Below, piece by piece: positions 31,679 to 40,594 of a stretch of DNA of 64,000 nt. A program made the translations under genes and the position numbers. Source of the DNA: Dipteris shenzhenensis. Taxonomy: Eukaryota; Polypodiophyta; Polypodiopsida; Gleicheniales. Numbering within the stretch: the stretch's first letter is position 1; each line of letters opens with the position of its first letter. The notes beneath the pieces were generated by a model. That model made no database searches, was not told where the DNA came from, and saw nothing but the letters and a program-made list of their open reading frames with translations. The DNA is taken from NCBI GenBank assembly GCA_047967505.1, contig CM106538.1. One strand, 5' to 3'.

Positions 31679-32859
31679 TTTTTTTGTGAAGAAATCTTTT
31701 ATTGCTGTAAAATAATTACATTCATAGTTACTTCGAAACTGAAGTAACTATTACTCAACTAAAGATCTCAGTATAAGCTGTATACATATCCTGATCAATC
31801 AAACGAGTCTGAACACAATCATAAAATGATTGCTGCAGAGATCGTTTGAAAAAGATAAAGGATGAAAAAAGGGGATCACCAAAGACTCTATGATTTCTGT
31901 CCATCCATAAAGTCCATAGTGCCCAGTAGCGTACCCATATAAAAAATAAATCAAAACCCTGTCTCAGTGGATGAAAACCAAACAACCAGAAAAGCCTGCC
32001 AAAAGTAGCAGTAGGAAATCTCGCTTGAAGCCTCTGTCGGATGAGAGCGATGAAGGTGCAAGTATGTGGACAGAACCAAAAAATGTGTAGCATAGATTCA
32101 GTGGGGTGTAAGCATCTGTGACAAACAGCCAGAGCAATATGTCTGTGTGCAAGTAGCTGGGCAGATGGAAAAATGCCAAGTAGGACTCGCCAAAGAAAAA
32201 GTTGTGTGTTTGAATTTGCCTCTGTTTATGAACCCCAATCCTCGAGAGAAAGAACTGAAATTTGGGATGCCATGCAACAATATCCATGGAGATATCATGC
32301 CTTTATATGTGGGGATTTTAATAATGCTCCTCAACAGGGAGACAATACCTCTAGACATGCTCACATGTTAACCCCTGAAAGGCATGCATGGTCACAATTA
32401 CTGATGCATCTGGATTTGGTGGACCTTTGGAAGGAATTGCAGCCTCTGTTACCTGGATACACATTCCAACATAATGCTCTTTCTTCTTATCAGGCCCGTC
32501 TGGATCGATGGTATAGTGTAGCTCCGCAACAAAATGGGGATTTTACATGCAAAATGTGGATTGACTATGCCTTTGTGCATTCAGATCATGCACCTCTATG
32601 GTTGCGGTTATCCTTTCATGATATGCGAGATGATAGATTGCCACAAAGGCGCCATTTGATCGTGAACAATAGCTACTCGCAACATGATGTGTTCAAGGCC
32701 ATGGTTATTGAAGCATCTCACTCTCTGTCTTCTCGCAGCCATGTTCATATTAATGATGCCTGGGATTCTTTTGTTTCCAAAATGCAAGTTGTGATAAGAA
32801 GTTACGGCAAGTCTTACATGAAGACTCTGAGGGAAACTATTGCTCAGGCCAAACTTGTC
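31679..32859. mobile_element. LINE with 5' inversion (twin priming), 13-bp TSD
   Basis: The insertion is flanked by aaaattcaacata at 31666-31678 and 32860-32872. Its lower half reads on the minus strand as a LINE 3' end: a short poly(A) (t's at 31679-31685), FIWVRYWALWTLWMDRNHRVF and the zf-RVT pattern CHRCLHPTESMLHIFWFC around 32060-32125. Its upper half reads on the plus strand as the endonuclease of a LINE: ICGDFNNAPQQGDN, DLVDLWKELQP, QARLDRWY and HSDHAPLWLRL. The two halves meet near 32200-32260. Opposite orientations inside one target duplication are the signature of twin-primed reverse transcription. The family differs from family A. Confidence 0.85.
32270..32859 (+). pseudogene. LINE endonuclease domain, inverted half
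   Basis: Part of a 284-residue open frame that begins at 32173 and runs on into copia sequence past 32859; only the inside is LINE. EEP-type landmarks: ERTEIWDAM, FICGDFNNAP (the Asp and Asn of the active site), YQARLDRWYSV and VHSDHAPLW (SDH-x-P). RT is absent because of the inversion and truncation. Confidence 0.75.
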
Positions 32860-32872
32860 AAAATTCAACATA

Positions 32873-33226
32873 CACCGTGTCATCTCCATGAGAGTCCCGT
32901 TCTTCCTTTCTGCAAATCGGATTATGTTGAGGCGTGTATGGCATTGTTTTGTGATGCCTTATCCCATGCTCTTTCAAGTACCCTTCAAAAGCATGTGAAG
33001 TATACTCTCCCCCATTGTCAGAATTAATTGTTCCAATTCTAGAATTGGTCTGGTTCTGAGCCAATGCTTTGAACTCCTTAAACCAATTGAACACTTTAGA
33101 CTTGCTTTTCATGAGAAAGAGCCAAGTTAACCTTGAATAATCATCAATGAATGTGACAAAATACCGATACCCTCTATGGGTTGCGACATTCATTGGTCCA
33201 CAAACATCACTATGCACAATCTGCAA
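32873..33226 (-). pseudogene. Copia integrase core
   Basis: The frame opens with MQIVHSDVCGP (catalytic Asp, residue 7), then FIDDYSRLTWLFLMKSK and INSDNGGEYTS (second Asp, residue 70) and TPQHNPI, where the NG(V)AER motif with the catalytic Glu should follow. A frame shift falls exactly there. The alternative frame continues with EMTRCMLNF, which is the target duplication of the LINE and is resumed at 31677. Confidence 0.82.
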
Positions 33227-33322
33227 GACCCTTTATGCTCTTACTGAACCTAGACCATCCCTTTGGAAAGGTAGGCGATGTAACTTTCCAAGAGCACAAG
33301 CTTCACACACCTCTTGAGCGGG

Positions 33323-33646
33323 CTATTGTAATTTTGGCAATCCTTCAACCATATTATGATTATGCAAATGTGCCAAAGCTCTGTGATGTGCATGACCAAA
33401 CCTAGCATGCCATAAATCGCCTTTAGTAGCAGAAGAGACAGCCATAGCATGTTGATTATAGGACTTAGTATCAAGCTTGTAAAGACCGATGCTGGCCTCA
33501 TAAGAACCTGTAGCCACAATCTGATACCCTTTCTTTGGATCCTTGATCCTGCATTGATCATCCTGATCATGGGCTATGGATGGAATTGAAACAAGATTTT
33601 TCCTCAAGTCAGGAACACACCAGACATAATGGATATACTTTTTCAT
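33323..33646 (-). pseudogene. Copia gag-pre-integrase domain
   Basis: KYIHYVWCVPDLRKNLVSI, then YQIVATGSYEASIGLYKL and KGDLWHARFGHAHHRALAHL. The WHARFGH motif marks the integrase zinc-binding region of Ty1/copia. It is broken by frame shifts on both sides. Confidence 0.8.
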
Positions 33647-33700
33647 GAATCCAGAAGGATGGAAATATATCCCACTCCTGTGATGTCTTGAGTTGCTTCA

Positions 33701-33837
33701 TTAGCACAAGTAACCTATCTGCCATGAACAGGTTTGATTTCTTGAAACCACTCTTCCTGTGTGCTTCGATGCACCACTCTCTAGATAGCAAGTATCTATG
33801 GCAGCAAATGAAGAATCCCTAGATGAAGCAAGAGAAG
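33701..33837 (-). pseudogene. Copia aspartic protease fragment
   Basis: In the minus frame from about 33837 down I read TCYLESGASKHTG, equal to the copia protease site LDSGASxHM with the catalytic Asp changed to Glu. It is interrupted upstream by the family A LINE at 33838. The zinc-knuckle part of gag is not seen next to it. Confidence 0.65.
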
Positions 33838-35600
33838 CATCTTGGGAGACCCTCATTCTCCCCACAGGAGAAGGAGGTCTCAATATTATTGACCCAAACT
33901 TGCAGTGTATGGCCTTACTCTGCAAGTTTGTAGTACATGGATTGATGCCTGGACGGGGGCCTTGGAAGGATTTTCTCACACGCAGCATTCAGTCTTGTGC
34001 CCCTTCTCATGGGGGAGATTGGTTGGACAGCAGCAGATGGATCTTTATTTCAGCCCATCTCACATCTCCCCCTTTCTCTCTCATGGCTGCAATTCCGAAA
34101 GCTTGGGGCTACTTTCAGAAACACACTTCACAAAGTTCCACCAACCTCTCGTGAAGAAATTCACAGGCAGCCTGTCATGTGGAAGGAATCGTTATAAGAC
34201 TTCCAGAGGATCAGAGACTTTTAGCAGTTGGCCACCTCAGAGGGAGTGCACTCAGGATACAGCAGATACAGGCAGCCATTCCACCAAAGTGGATTGACAC
34301 AAATGACATGCCGCTTACAGAATCCACTTGGTGGGGAGCTTTTTCAAGGACGGGCATTCCATTACAGATTATTGCATTGCAGGATGCACATGAGGATACT
34401 CTTGTCTTTGATGTTTAGTCGGGACGCAGACTTATCAGATCTTCTAATGATATTCTTTTGCAAGTTGCATTTCAGCCTGTCAGGATTGCAAGATTCATGG
34501 AGTGGGGCAGGGACTCACAGTGGTATCTTGACCCTGATCCTATTCTCCTTGCGCTGGGGTCTTGGAGACTCTGGCTGTATGGTGGTTCTCCTATTAGGTT
34601 CTTGCAGTGGGACCCATGGGAGTGGGAATGGATTGATGAGGGGCACCGAGAGAAGAGCTTCCCCTTCTTTCGCTACACAGTTAGAAATGCCCGAATATTT
34701 CAGCTCAGTAGTAGAGGTTAGAGGCCCTCTAGAGCGACACATTGGGATAGTTTTCAGATTTTCGCAGTTGTGCGGAAGAACTTTTGGCATAGGCTCTAGA
34801 AATCCCTCAGGAATAGAAAGATCACTCTTTTCTTTTGACTTTCTATTCATGGAGGGATTGCAGTGAACCTGTGGTGGAGATCGAGGTTCGGGGCTGACCC
34901 TACTTGTCCTCGTTATCACATGGCAGTTGAGTCATTACAGCATTGCCTTTGGGAGTGCAAACAAGCATGGATGATCTGGAAAGGTGTTGCTAGAATTTTC
35001 AGCATCTTTCATACAGCACCTTTCTATATGACTTGGGGTTCAGTGGCTTGGTTATCTCTTACTGGCCCACACGTGTTTTTCGAGGGACATGATCCACATT
35101 CAGCTTTCATTGTACAGCGACACTTAGTGGAGTCTTGTTCCCTCCAGGATGTTCCCTTCACTCCTTTCAAAGCTGTTCATGCCTTAGTAGACACGTCTTG
35201 GGAGATTTTGGCTAGCATTGCAGCGTGGCATATTTGGAGATCCAGGTGTACAGAGGCAATGGAGGGTATCCAGGTTCACCCTTCCTAGACTATGGCGAGT
35301 ATTTGGATTGACACAGTACACACTCTCATGGCCATTTGGGCGAGCATGTAGGGATCCTTCAGAGCAGCCAGCCATTGCCAGGAGAGTTACTTTTTTTAGA
35401 GTTTGGAGAGGATCTCCTTTCTTCTCTGATTCTTTTTCAGGGTTGAGATGGCATTTTCAGCCTCCGCCTTGTTTCTTTATTAGCTCATTTTGAGCTTTTT
35501 TTTCCTCATGCATTGCATGATGTACTCCCGCATTTGAACTTGCTCTTGCAGTTTTCATTCATACTTAATGAAGTAATTTTCTTGAAAAGAACAAAAATAT
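33838..35600 (+). mobile_element. Family A LINE 3' half inside copia, plus strand
   Basis: It begins with the ORF2 segment SWETLILPTGEGGLNIIDPN and ends with the family 3' end cattcatacttaatgaagta and a short A-rich tail at about 35600. Frames 33798-34154, 34228-34866 and 34863-35288 carry the same C-terminal blocks as the other copies, including ADPTCPRYHMAVESLQHCLWEC (second zinc Cys changed to Tyr) and WHIWRSRC. I could not identify a target-site duplication. Confidence 0.8.
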
Positions 35601-35965
35601 TGCTGGTATCTTTTGATCTATTGCTCAGAATGAAATTCTGATAGCACGAACAGCTCCAAAAGGGGGATAAACCCCAGTTCAACTAATCAAAACTCTTCCG
35701 GGCTGCCCGATGCAGCTACACAACTTTCGGTATCTGAAATTGCCTAAAAAAACTGCACGCACAATGCAAAATGAAGTCGCCCAGCTGAGGAATGCTTTCC
35801 GGTGCAAAATCTCACAACAAAACTGAAGCTCAAGATGATGCGAAGCTCGCGGGATCTGAGGACAGTCAAAAGAGAAGTCGACCAGCAAGAACTAACTTCT
35901 TCTCCACCGCGACAGAAGTGCAACAGGAGCATGCGGGGAAGCAAGTAACAGGGCTGAAAGGACTA
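35601..35965 (-). other. Copia leader (5' untranslated region)
   Basis: It lies between the primer-binding site and the inserted LINE. Several short frames, none convincing. It should lead into gag, which is missing here. Confidence 0.55.
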
Positions 35966-35977
35966 GCTCTGATACCA
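35966..35977 (-). other. Copia primer-binding site
   Basis: Plus-strand gctctgatacca is, on the minus strand, TGGTATCAGAGC, complementary to the 3' end of plant initiator tRNA-Met. It sits two bases from the LTR end at 35980. Confidence 0.88.
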
Positions 35978-35979
35978 CA

Positions 35980-36120
35980 TGTAGGAACAAGAATGGAAAA
36001 GAGTTGTGAACACAAGAGAACAAGGAGTGAACACAAGTGAACTCCAATTGAAATGTTCAAATGAAACAATACAAGTACTGGTCAACCATAAAGTTGACTT
36101 ATGGCCTACAACACCATATC
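35980..36120 (-). repeat. Copia 5' LTR, truncated (141 bp)
   Basis: It matches the LTRs at 27065 and 28597 from TGTAGGAACAAG onwards, but stops at 36120 where the 3' tail of a minus-strand LINE starts. The missing part is the start of U3. Confidence 0.8.
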
Positions 36121-36148
36121 TTTCTTTCTTCTTTTTTTCCAAGAAAAG

Positions 36149-36164
36149 TACTTCATTAAGTATG
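36149..36164 (-). other. LINE 3'-end stem-loop motif
   Basis: On the LINE sense strand it reads CATACTTAATGAAGTA, in which TACTT and AAGTA can pair around AATG. The same sequence ends the copies at 22156-22171 and 35560-35575; weaker forms lie near 23347 and 26655. It may be the site the element's RT recognises. Confidence 0.55.
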
Positions 36165-36344
36165 AATAAAAACCGCAGAGCAAGCTCAAGTGCGGGAGTA
36201 CATCATGTCAAGCATGAAAAAAAACAGCTCAAAATGAGCAAGCACCGGGTGGCGGCTGAAAATGCCACCTCATCCCTGAAGGAGAGTCAGAGAAGAAAGG
36301 ACAATCCTTCCAAACTCTGAGAAAAGCAACCCTCCTAGCAGTAG

Positions 36345-36631
36345 TGTTGGAGATAAGTGCACACTAAGTGTACTATTTCCCTAGTCTACATTTGTCTAAG
36401 TCTAGTCTAGTCTTTGTGTCTTGAGTGTGTGCCATGTGGCACCTCTACAATTATCCCATAAGCACTCTTGCTTTATGTCTTGTACTTTGGCCCATATATT
36501 CATGGGTCACATCATTGCAATCTATCTGTCTAGCTTGTGTCTTGTCTACACTCTTCTCAAGGTATTTCTTGTCTTTCAATCTTGTTATTATTTCATTTCT
36601 AGTTTCTAGTTCTTGCTTCCATATTCCAACA
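36345..36631 (+). repeat. 5' LTR of the gag-only element (287 bp)
   Basis: TGTTGGAGATAAGTG to CATATTCCAACA. The inverted ends are TGTTGG and CCAACA. It is identical to 38624-38910. A repeated short motif, gtctagtctagtcttt, lies in U3. Confidence 0.93.
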
Positions 36632-36643
36632 TAGTATCAGAGC
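36632..36643 (+). other. Primer-binding site
   Basis: tagtatcagagc directly follows the LTR. It differs by one base from TGGTATCAGAGC, the complement of the initiator tRNA-Met 3' end. Confidence 0.85.
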
Positions 36644-37455
36644 TAGGTTGATCCCTCTTCTCTCCCCTCAGTCTGCTATAGCCATAGCTGCCTCTTCTCA
36701 GATTTCTCCCCCGCTCAGCTGGTCGCCATCTTCATCTTCTGCCCGTCTTCTCCACGCTGCTGCCGTTCCTGCTGCCGCTGCAGATCTGCCTGCCATCTCT
36801 CTACCACGCTGCTGTCGTTCCTGCTGCCGCTGCAGATCTGCCTGCCATCTCTCTGCCAGATCTGCGCGCCAGATCTGCACGCCATTGCGCTGCCAGATCT
36901 GCTGCGCAGTTCTGCTCTCTGCCAGATCTGCGCATCAGATCTGCACAGATCTGGCGCTGCTGTAGCTCCTGCTCTTGCTGTCACTGCTGTAGCTCCCGCT
37001 CTTGCTGTCGCTCCTGCACCTGCATCAACAAACGAACATTTCGAAGTACAGTCAAGACTGTCCGTACAGTCCGTACGACTGTACGGAATCTGTACCTGCA
37101 CAGGCCGCACCTCTCCAGCTGCTGTTTGCGATCTGCGCCATCTTCACGGAGATCTGTGCCATCTGTTCGTGACTGCCTTGGAGCTCGCGCTGCCTGCACC
37201 TCCTGGACCGCGCTCCTTTTTGCACCTCTGCCTCTGTCTGGGATTAAGGTACTGTGCATTGCCTCTTTCAGTTTGCTGAGCAGTTCCTTTTTTTTTTTGC
37301 TGGTTCCTCGTGCTTCGATGGGCTGTCACATGCTATGGCCTTGACAAAGTGGTGAGAGAACCGGCTTCTTGCATCTCTCCTTTCATTTATTTTTGCAATA
37401 TTGTAAGGGAATAGACACTGCCCTTGCATCTTAGCAAGCGGTAAGACCTTCCCAC
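36644..37455 (+). other. Repeat-rich leader of the gag-only element
   Basis: No long frame. A 50-bp unit (ctgctgccgttcctgctgcc onward) is duplicated at about 36757-36860. The palindromic core cagatctg recurs about eight times between 36780 and 36955, alternating with gctgctgt tracts. Such a leader could fold strongly and might serve packaging or dimerisation. Confidence 0.6.
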
Positions 37456-38298
37456 ATGGCATCTTCCTCTCATTCTCTCATGTCTATCGACAAATTCAAT
37501 GGGTCCAACTTTCATACTCGGCAAATCAAAATTAAGTGCCATCTTATGAAAGGTCTTTGGGACATTGTTCACTGTGCTGCTCCCGAAGAATCCGACATTG
37601 AGCAAGTTGTCACTTATGTTCCCAATGCCAAAAACGACAAAGCCTATGCTATCATCTTGCTCGGTCTTGGAGATGATTACATTCATCACATCTCCGACAT
37701 ACAGTCTGCTTCTCAAGCATGGATCACTTTGGATACCCTTTTTGGACCCAGATCTAAAAACTCTAAGATTGCACTTATGATCTCATTCTTTGATCTACAT
37801 ATGCAGGAGGGAGCTACTATAGCCTCTCATGTCAATTATCTTCGCAGTCTTATGGTTCAGCTTGCATCAGTAAAGTCTCCCATCTCCGAAGGTATTGCTA
37901 TTGCTGTGCTTCTTAAAAGCTTACCTGACACCTATGCTATTCTTGTCACTACCTTCAAGTATCACAATAATCCTTCTCTTGAAGGTATCATCAATGCTCT
38001 CCAAGAGGAAGAAAGAACTCAACAACGAAAGGTAACTGACACTGCATTTTTAGCAAAGAAAGGAAGTTCTAAGGTAAGAAAGCCTTGCACCCATTGTGGC
38101 AAAACTAATCATATGGAGAAGGATTGTTTCAAGGCTCATCCATGCACCATTTGTGGCCGTGATAATCACCGGGATAGGGACTGCTACTCAAAACCCTCTA
38201 CATCAGCCCGTGCATATACCTCAGCCCATGTTGCTGCAACATCTCCATCAGCAGATCCTGCTGTTCCTTCCTCATATGATGAGAAGTGGGCTTTCTGA
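37456..38298 (+). CDS. Copia Gag with two zinc knuckles, intact
   Basis: A 280-residue frame starting MASSSHSLMSIDKFNGSNF. The N-terminal two thirds is a copia-type capsid (UBN2-like): KCHLMKGLWDIV, AYAIILLGLGDDYIHHI, AWITLDTLFG and VNYLRSLMVQLASV. Two nucleocapsid knuckles follow: C211, C214, H219, C224 (CTHCGKTNHMEKDC) and C230, C233, H238, C243 (CTICGRDNHRDRDC). The tail is Ser/Ala/Pro-rich and ends DEKWAF. It would assemble particles and bind the element RNA. The frame has no stop or shift although the neighbourhood is decayed, which agrees with a recent insertion. There is no pol frame behind it. Confidence 0.9.
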   Translation: MASSSHSLMSIDKFNGSNFHTRQIKIKCHLMKGLWDIVHCAAPEESDIEQVVTYVPNAKNDKAYAIILLGLGDDYIHHISDIQSASQAWITLDTLFGPRSKNSKIALMISFFDLHMQEGATIASHVNYLRSLMVQLASVKSPISEGIAIAVLLKSLPDTYAILVTTFKYHNNPSLEGIINALQEEERTQQRKVTDTAFLAKKGSSKVRKPCTHCGKTNHMEKDCFKAHPCTICGRDNHRDRDCYSKPSTSARAYTSAHVAATSPSADPAVPSSYDEKWAF

Positions 38299-38623
38299 TT
38301 ACTTCTATTTCTTGTCTACCACTTTGACCACCGATGATGTAGGTCAAAGGGTTCTCGTGTCTTGGTCTTTCTGTTTGACTACATTCAGTCTTCTGTCTAT
38401 CTAGTCTTGTCTGTCTGTCTATTTGTCTATCAATTTGACTGTGTTTTGTTTTAGATCCATCTTGTCCCTACCCTTGTGGACCCATAGAGGATATCACTTG
38501 AGGAGGGGTGTCGCAGGATCTTTGTCTGTCATGTCTTCTATCTTGTCTCTCAGTCTATCAGTCTTTATGTCTGTCTTCTAGTCTTTTCTTTCTGTCTTAC
38601 TCCTAGTGTCCACTTAAGGAGGG
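38299..38623 (+). other. Non-coding 3' region and polypurine tract
   Basis: T-rich sequence with many tctgtctatc repeats. A polypurine tract, taaggaggg (38615-38623), touches the 3' LTR. A similar tract, acttgaggaggggtg, occurs near 38495 and could be a second plus-strand primer. Confidence 0.65.
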
Positions 38624-38910
38624 TGTTGGAGATAAGTGCACACTAAGTGTACTATTTCCCTAGTCTACATTTGTCTAAGTCTAGTCTAGTCTTTGTGTCT
38701 TGAGTGTGTGCCATGTGGCACCTCTACAATTATCCCATAAGCACTCTTGCTTTATGTCTTGTACTTTGGCCCATATATTCATGGGTCACATCATTGCAAT
38801 CTATCTGTCTAGCTTGTGTCTTGTCTACACTCTTCTCAAGGTATTTCTTGTCTTTCAATCTTGTTATTATTTCATTTCTAGTTTCTAGTTCTTGCTTCCA
38901 TATTCCAACA
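38624..38910 (+). repeat. 3' LTR of the gag-only element (287 bp)
   Basis: Identical in length and sequence to 36345-36631, followed by the AGTAG target duplication. Confidence 0.93.
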
Positions 38911-38973
38911 AGTAGCAGTCCTGGAGGTTCCCTATATGTTCACCCAAATGGCCATCAAAGTGTGTATAATATC

Positions 38974-39110
38974 TGCCCTCAAAATGAGCAAGCACCGGGT
39001 GGCGGCTGAAAATGCAACCCCATCCCTAAAGGAGAGTCAGAGAAGAAAGGACAATCCTTCCAAACTCTGAGAAAAGCAACCCTCCTAGCAGTAGCAGTCC
39101 TGGAGGTTCC
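38974..39110 (-). repeat. Tandem duplication of the LINE 3' region
   Basis: The stretch from tcaaaatgagcaagcaccgg to cctcctagcagtag occurs twice: at 36228-36344, running into the gag-only element, and at 38974-39100. The copies differ at a few bases. Both continue with cagtcctggaggttccctat (38916 and about 39101). The LINE therefore already had a duplicated 3' UTR before the copia element landed. Confidence 0.75.
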
Positions 39111-40457
39111 CTATATGTTCGCCCAAATGGCCAAAGTGTATATAATGCCCAGATACTGGCCATAGTCTGAGAAGGGTGAATCGGGGAGTCCTCCAAAGCC
39201 TCTGTACATTTGGCTCTCCAAATATTCCATGCTGTGATACTAGCCAGAATCTCCCAAGATGTGTCTACAGAAGCGTGGGAAGCTCTGAATGGAGTAAACG
39301 GAACATCCCGAAGGGAGCATGACATGTCGAACAAAGAAACTTGTGTCCATATCATGTCCCTCAAAGAAAGCCTGTGGACCAGTGAGTGACAACCAAGTGA
39401 CTAATCCCCAAGTCATGAAGAAGGGTGCTCTATGAAAAGTGCAAAGTATCCTAGCAACACCCTTCCAAATTGTCCTCGCTTGAGTGCACTCCCAAAGGCA
39501 GTGCTGCATTGACTCAATTGTTGAGTGGCATCAAGGACATGTAGGGTCAGCCCCCAACCTGGAGCTCCATAGGTTCATTGCAATCCCTCCATGAATAGTA
39601 AGCCAGATGAATAACGTGATTTTCCTATTCCTGAGGGATTTTCAAAGCCTCCTCTAAAAGTTTTTCTGCATCTTTGTAGAAATCTGAAAAGTATCCCAAT
39701 GAGGAGCTCTAGAGGGCCTCTAGCCCCTACAACTGAGCTGGAATCTCCTGGCATTTTTGACCGTGTAACGAAAGAATAGGATGCTCTTCTCTCGGTGCCC
39801 TGCAACTATCCACTCCCGTTCCCTTGGATCCCACTGCAAGGATCTAATAGGGGAACCTCCATACAGCCAAAGCCTCCAAGATCCAATAGCCAGGAGAACG
39901 GGGTCTGGATCAAGATACCACTGTGAGTCTCTACCCATCTCCATGTATCCTGCAATCCTGACAGGCTGAAAAGGAGCCTCCAAAAGAATGTCCTCTGAAG
40001 ATCAGTGGAGTCTGCCTCCTGCTTGAACCTGAAAGAAAAGGGTATCCTCATGTGCATCCCGCAAGGCTATAACCTGCAGAGGGATACCTGTCCTCGAAAA
40101 AGCCCCCAACCAGGTGGACTCAGAAATAGGCAATTGGTCTGTATCCATCCACTCCACTGGTATGGCTGCATCTATTTGCTGCATCCTGGCTGCACTTCCT
40201 CTGAGGTGACTAACTAAACGAGCTCTCTGATCCTCTGGAAGCATCCTGAAAGCTTTCCAAGCACCGACCATGGGTGCACGTCCCAACTCCCATCTAGACC
40301 ACTGCATATAATATGACATGCCCAGTGATCTGTCATGCTCATCTAGTACGCAATCATTCCACATGATGGGCTGCCTGTCAATTTCTTCACGAGAGGAGGG
40401 TGGAACTCTCCGAAGAGTACTTCTGAAGCTGTCCCAAGCCTTCAGAATGGCAGCCAT
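39026..40457 (-). pseudogene. Family A ORF2 C-terminal region with zf-RVT
   Basis: Frames 40457-40002, 39983-39720, 39509-39240 and 39364-39026 together carry SFRSTLRRVPPSSREEID, SHLRGSAARMQQIDAAIPVE, APFQPVRIAGYME, LWLYGGSPIRS, MQHCLWECTQARTIWKGVARI and the AWNIWRAKC tail. The zinc cluster survives only partly: near 39530 the plus-strand wording shows CP-x-CH followed by HCLWEC across a shift. The order matches the open copy at 23501-24745. Confidence 0.72.
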
Positions 40458-40594
40458 GAGAGGGTAAGTAGGAGATCTGAGACGGGCTGACGTAAAGATC
40501 TATCTAGGGCTGTCCATCCAATCTCCTCCCTAAGAAGGTGTGCATGTCTGTATACTGCGTAAGAAAAAATCCTTCCAAGGCTCCTGACCAGGCA

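Larger units (their letters stand above)
28781..36120 (-). mobile_element. Ty1/copia element with nested LINEs and shuffled parts
   Basis: Minus-strand order: a truncated 5' LTR (36120-35980), PBS (35977-35966), leader (to about 35600), a plus-strand family A LINE (35600-33838), protease and gag-pre-integrase (33837-33323), integrase (33226-32873), an inverted LINE (32859-31679), integrase C-terminus and linker (31677-30983), a segment holding a leader and the start of gag (30980-30085), then RT, RNase H and 3' LTR. A gag start between integrase and RT is not a normal copia order, so the element is rearranged as well as nested. Confidence 0.75.
36340..38915 (+). mobile_element. Gag-only copia element (TR-GAG type), identical LTRs
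   Basis: It is flanked by AGTAG at 36340-36344 and 38911-38915. It consists of a 287-bp LTR, a tRNA-Met primer site, a leader of about 0.8 kb, a single gag ORF, about 325 bp without a gene, a polypurine tract and a second 287-bp LTR. Base by base the two LTRs are identical, which places the insertion recently. No protease, integrase or RT is present, so it must rely on another element. The layout fits the class called TR-GAG (terminal-repeat elements carrying only GAG). It sits in the 3' UTR of a family A LINE. Confidence 0.92.

Noticed and set aside
32173-33027. Single 284-residue plus-strand gene
   Set aside because: The frame starts in the other half of the inverted LINE and ends in copia sequence beyond the target duplication; only 32270-32859 is a real domain.
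35966-35977. tRNA gene fragment
   Set aside because: The match is only to the 12-base tRNA 3' end and it sits next to an LTR, so it is a primer-binding site. The same holds at 36632 and 56338.
36421-36609. Small ORF repeated exactly at 38700-38888
   Set aside because: Both lie inside the two identical LTRs and have no protein-like features.
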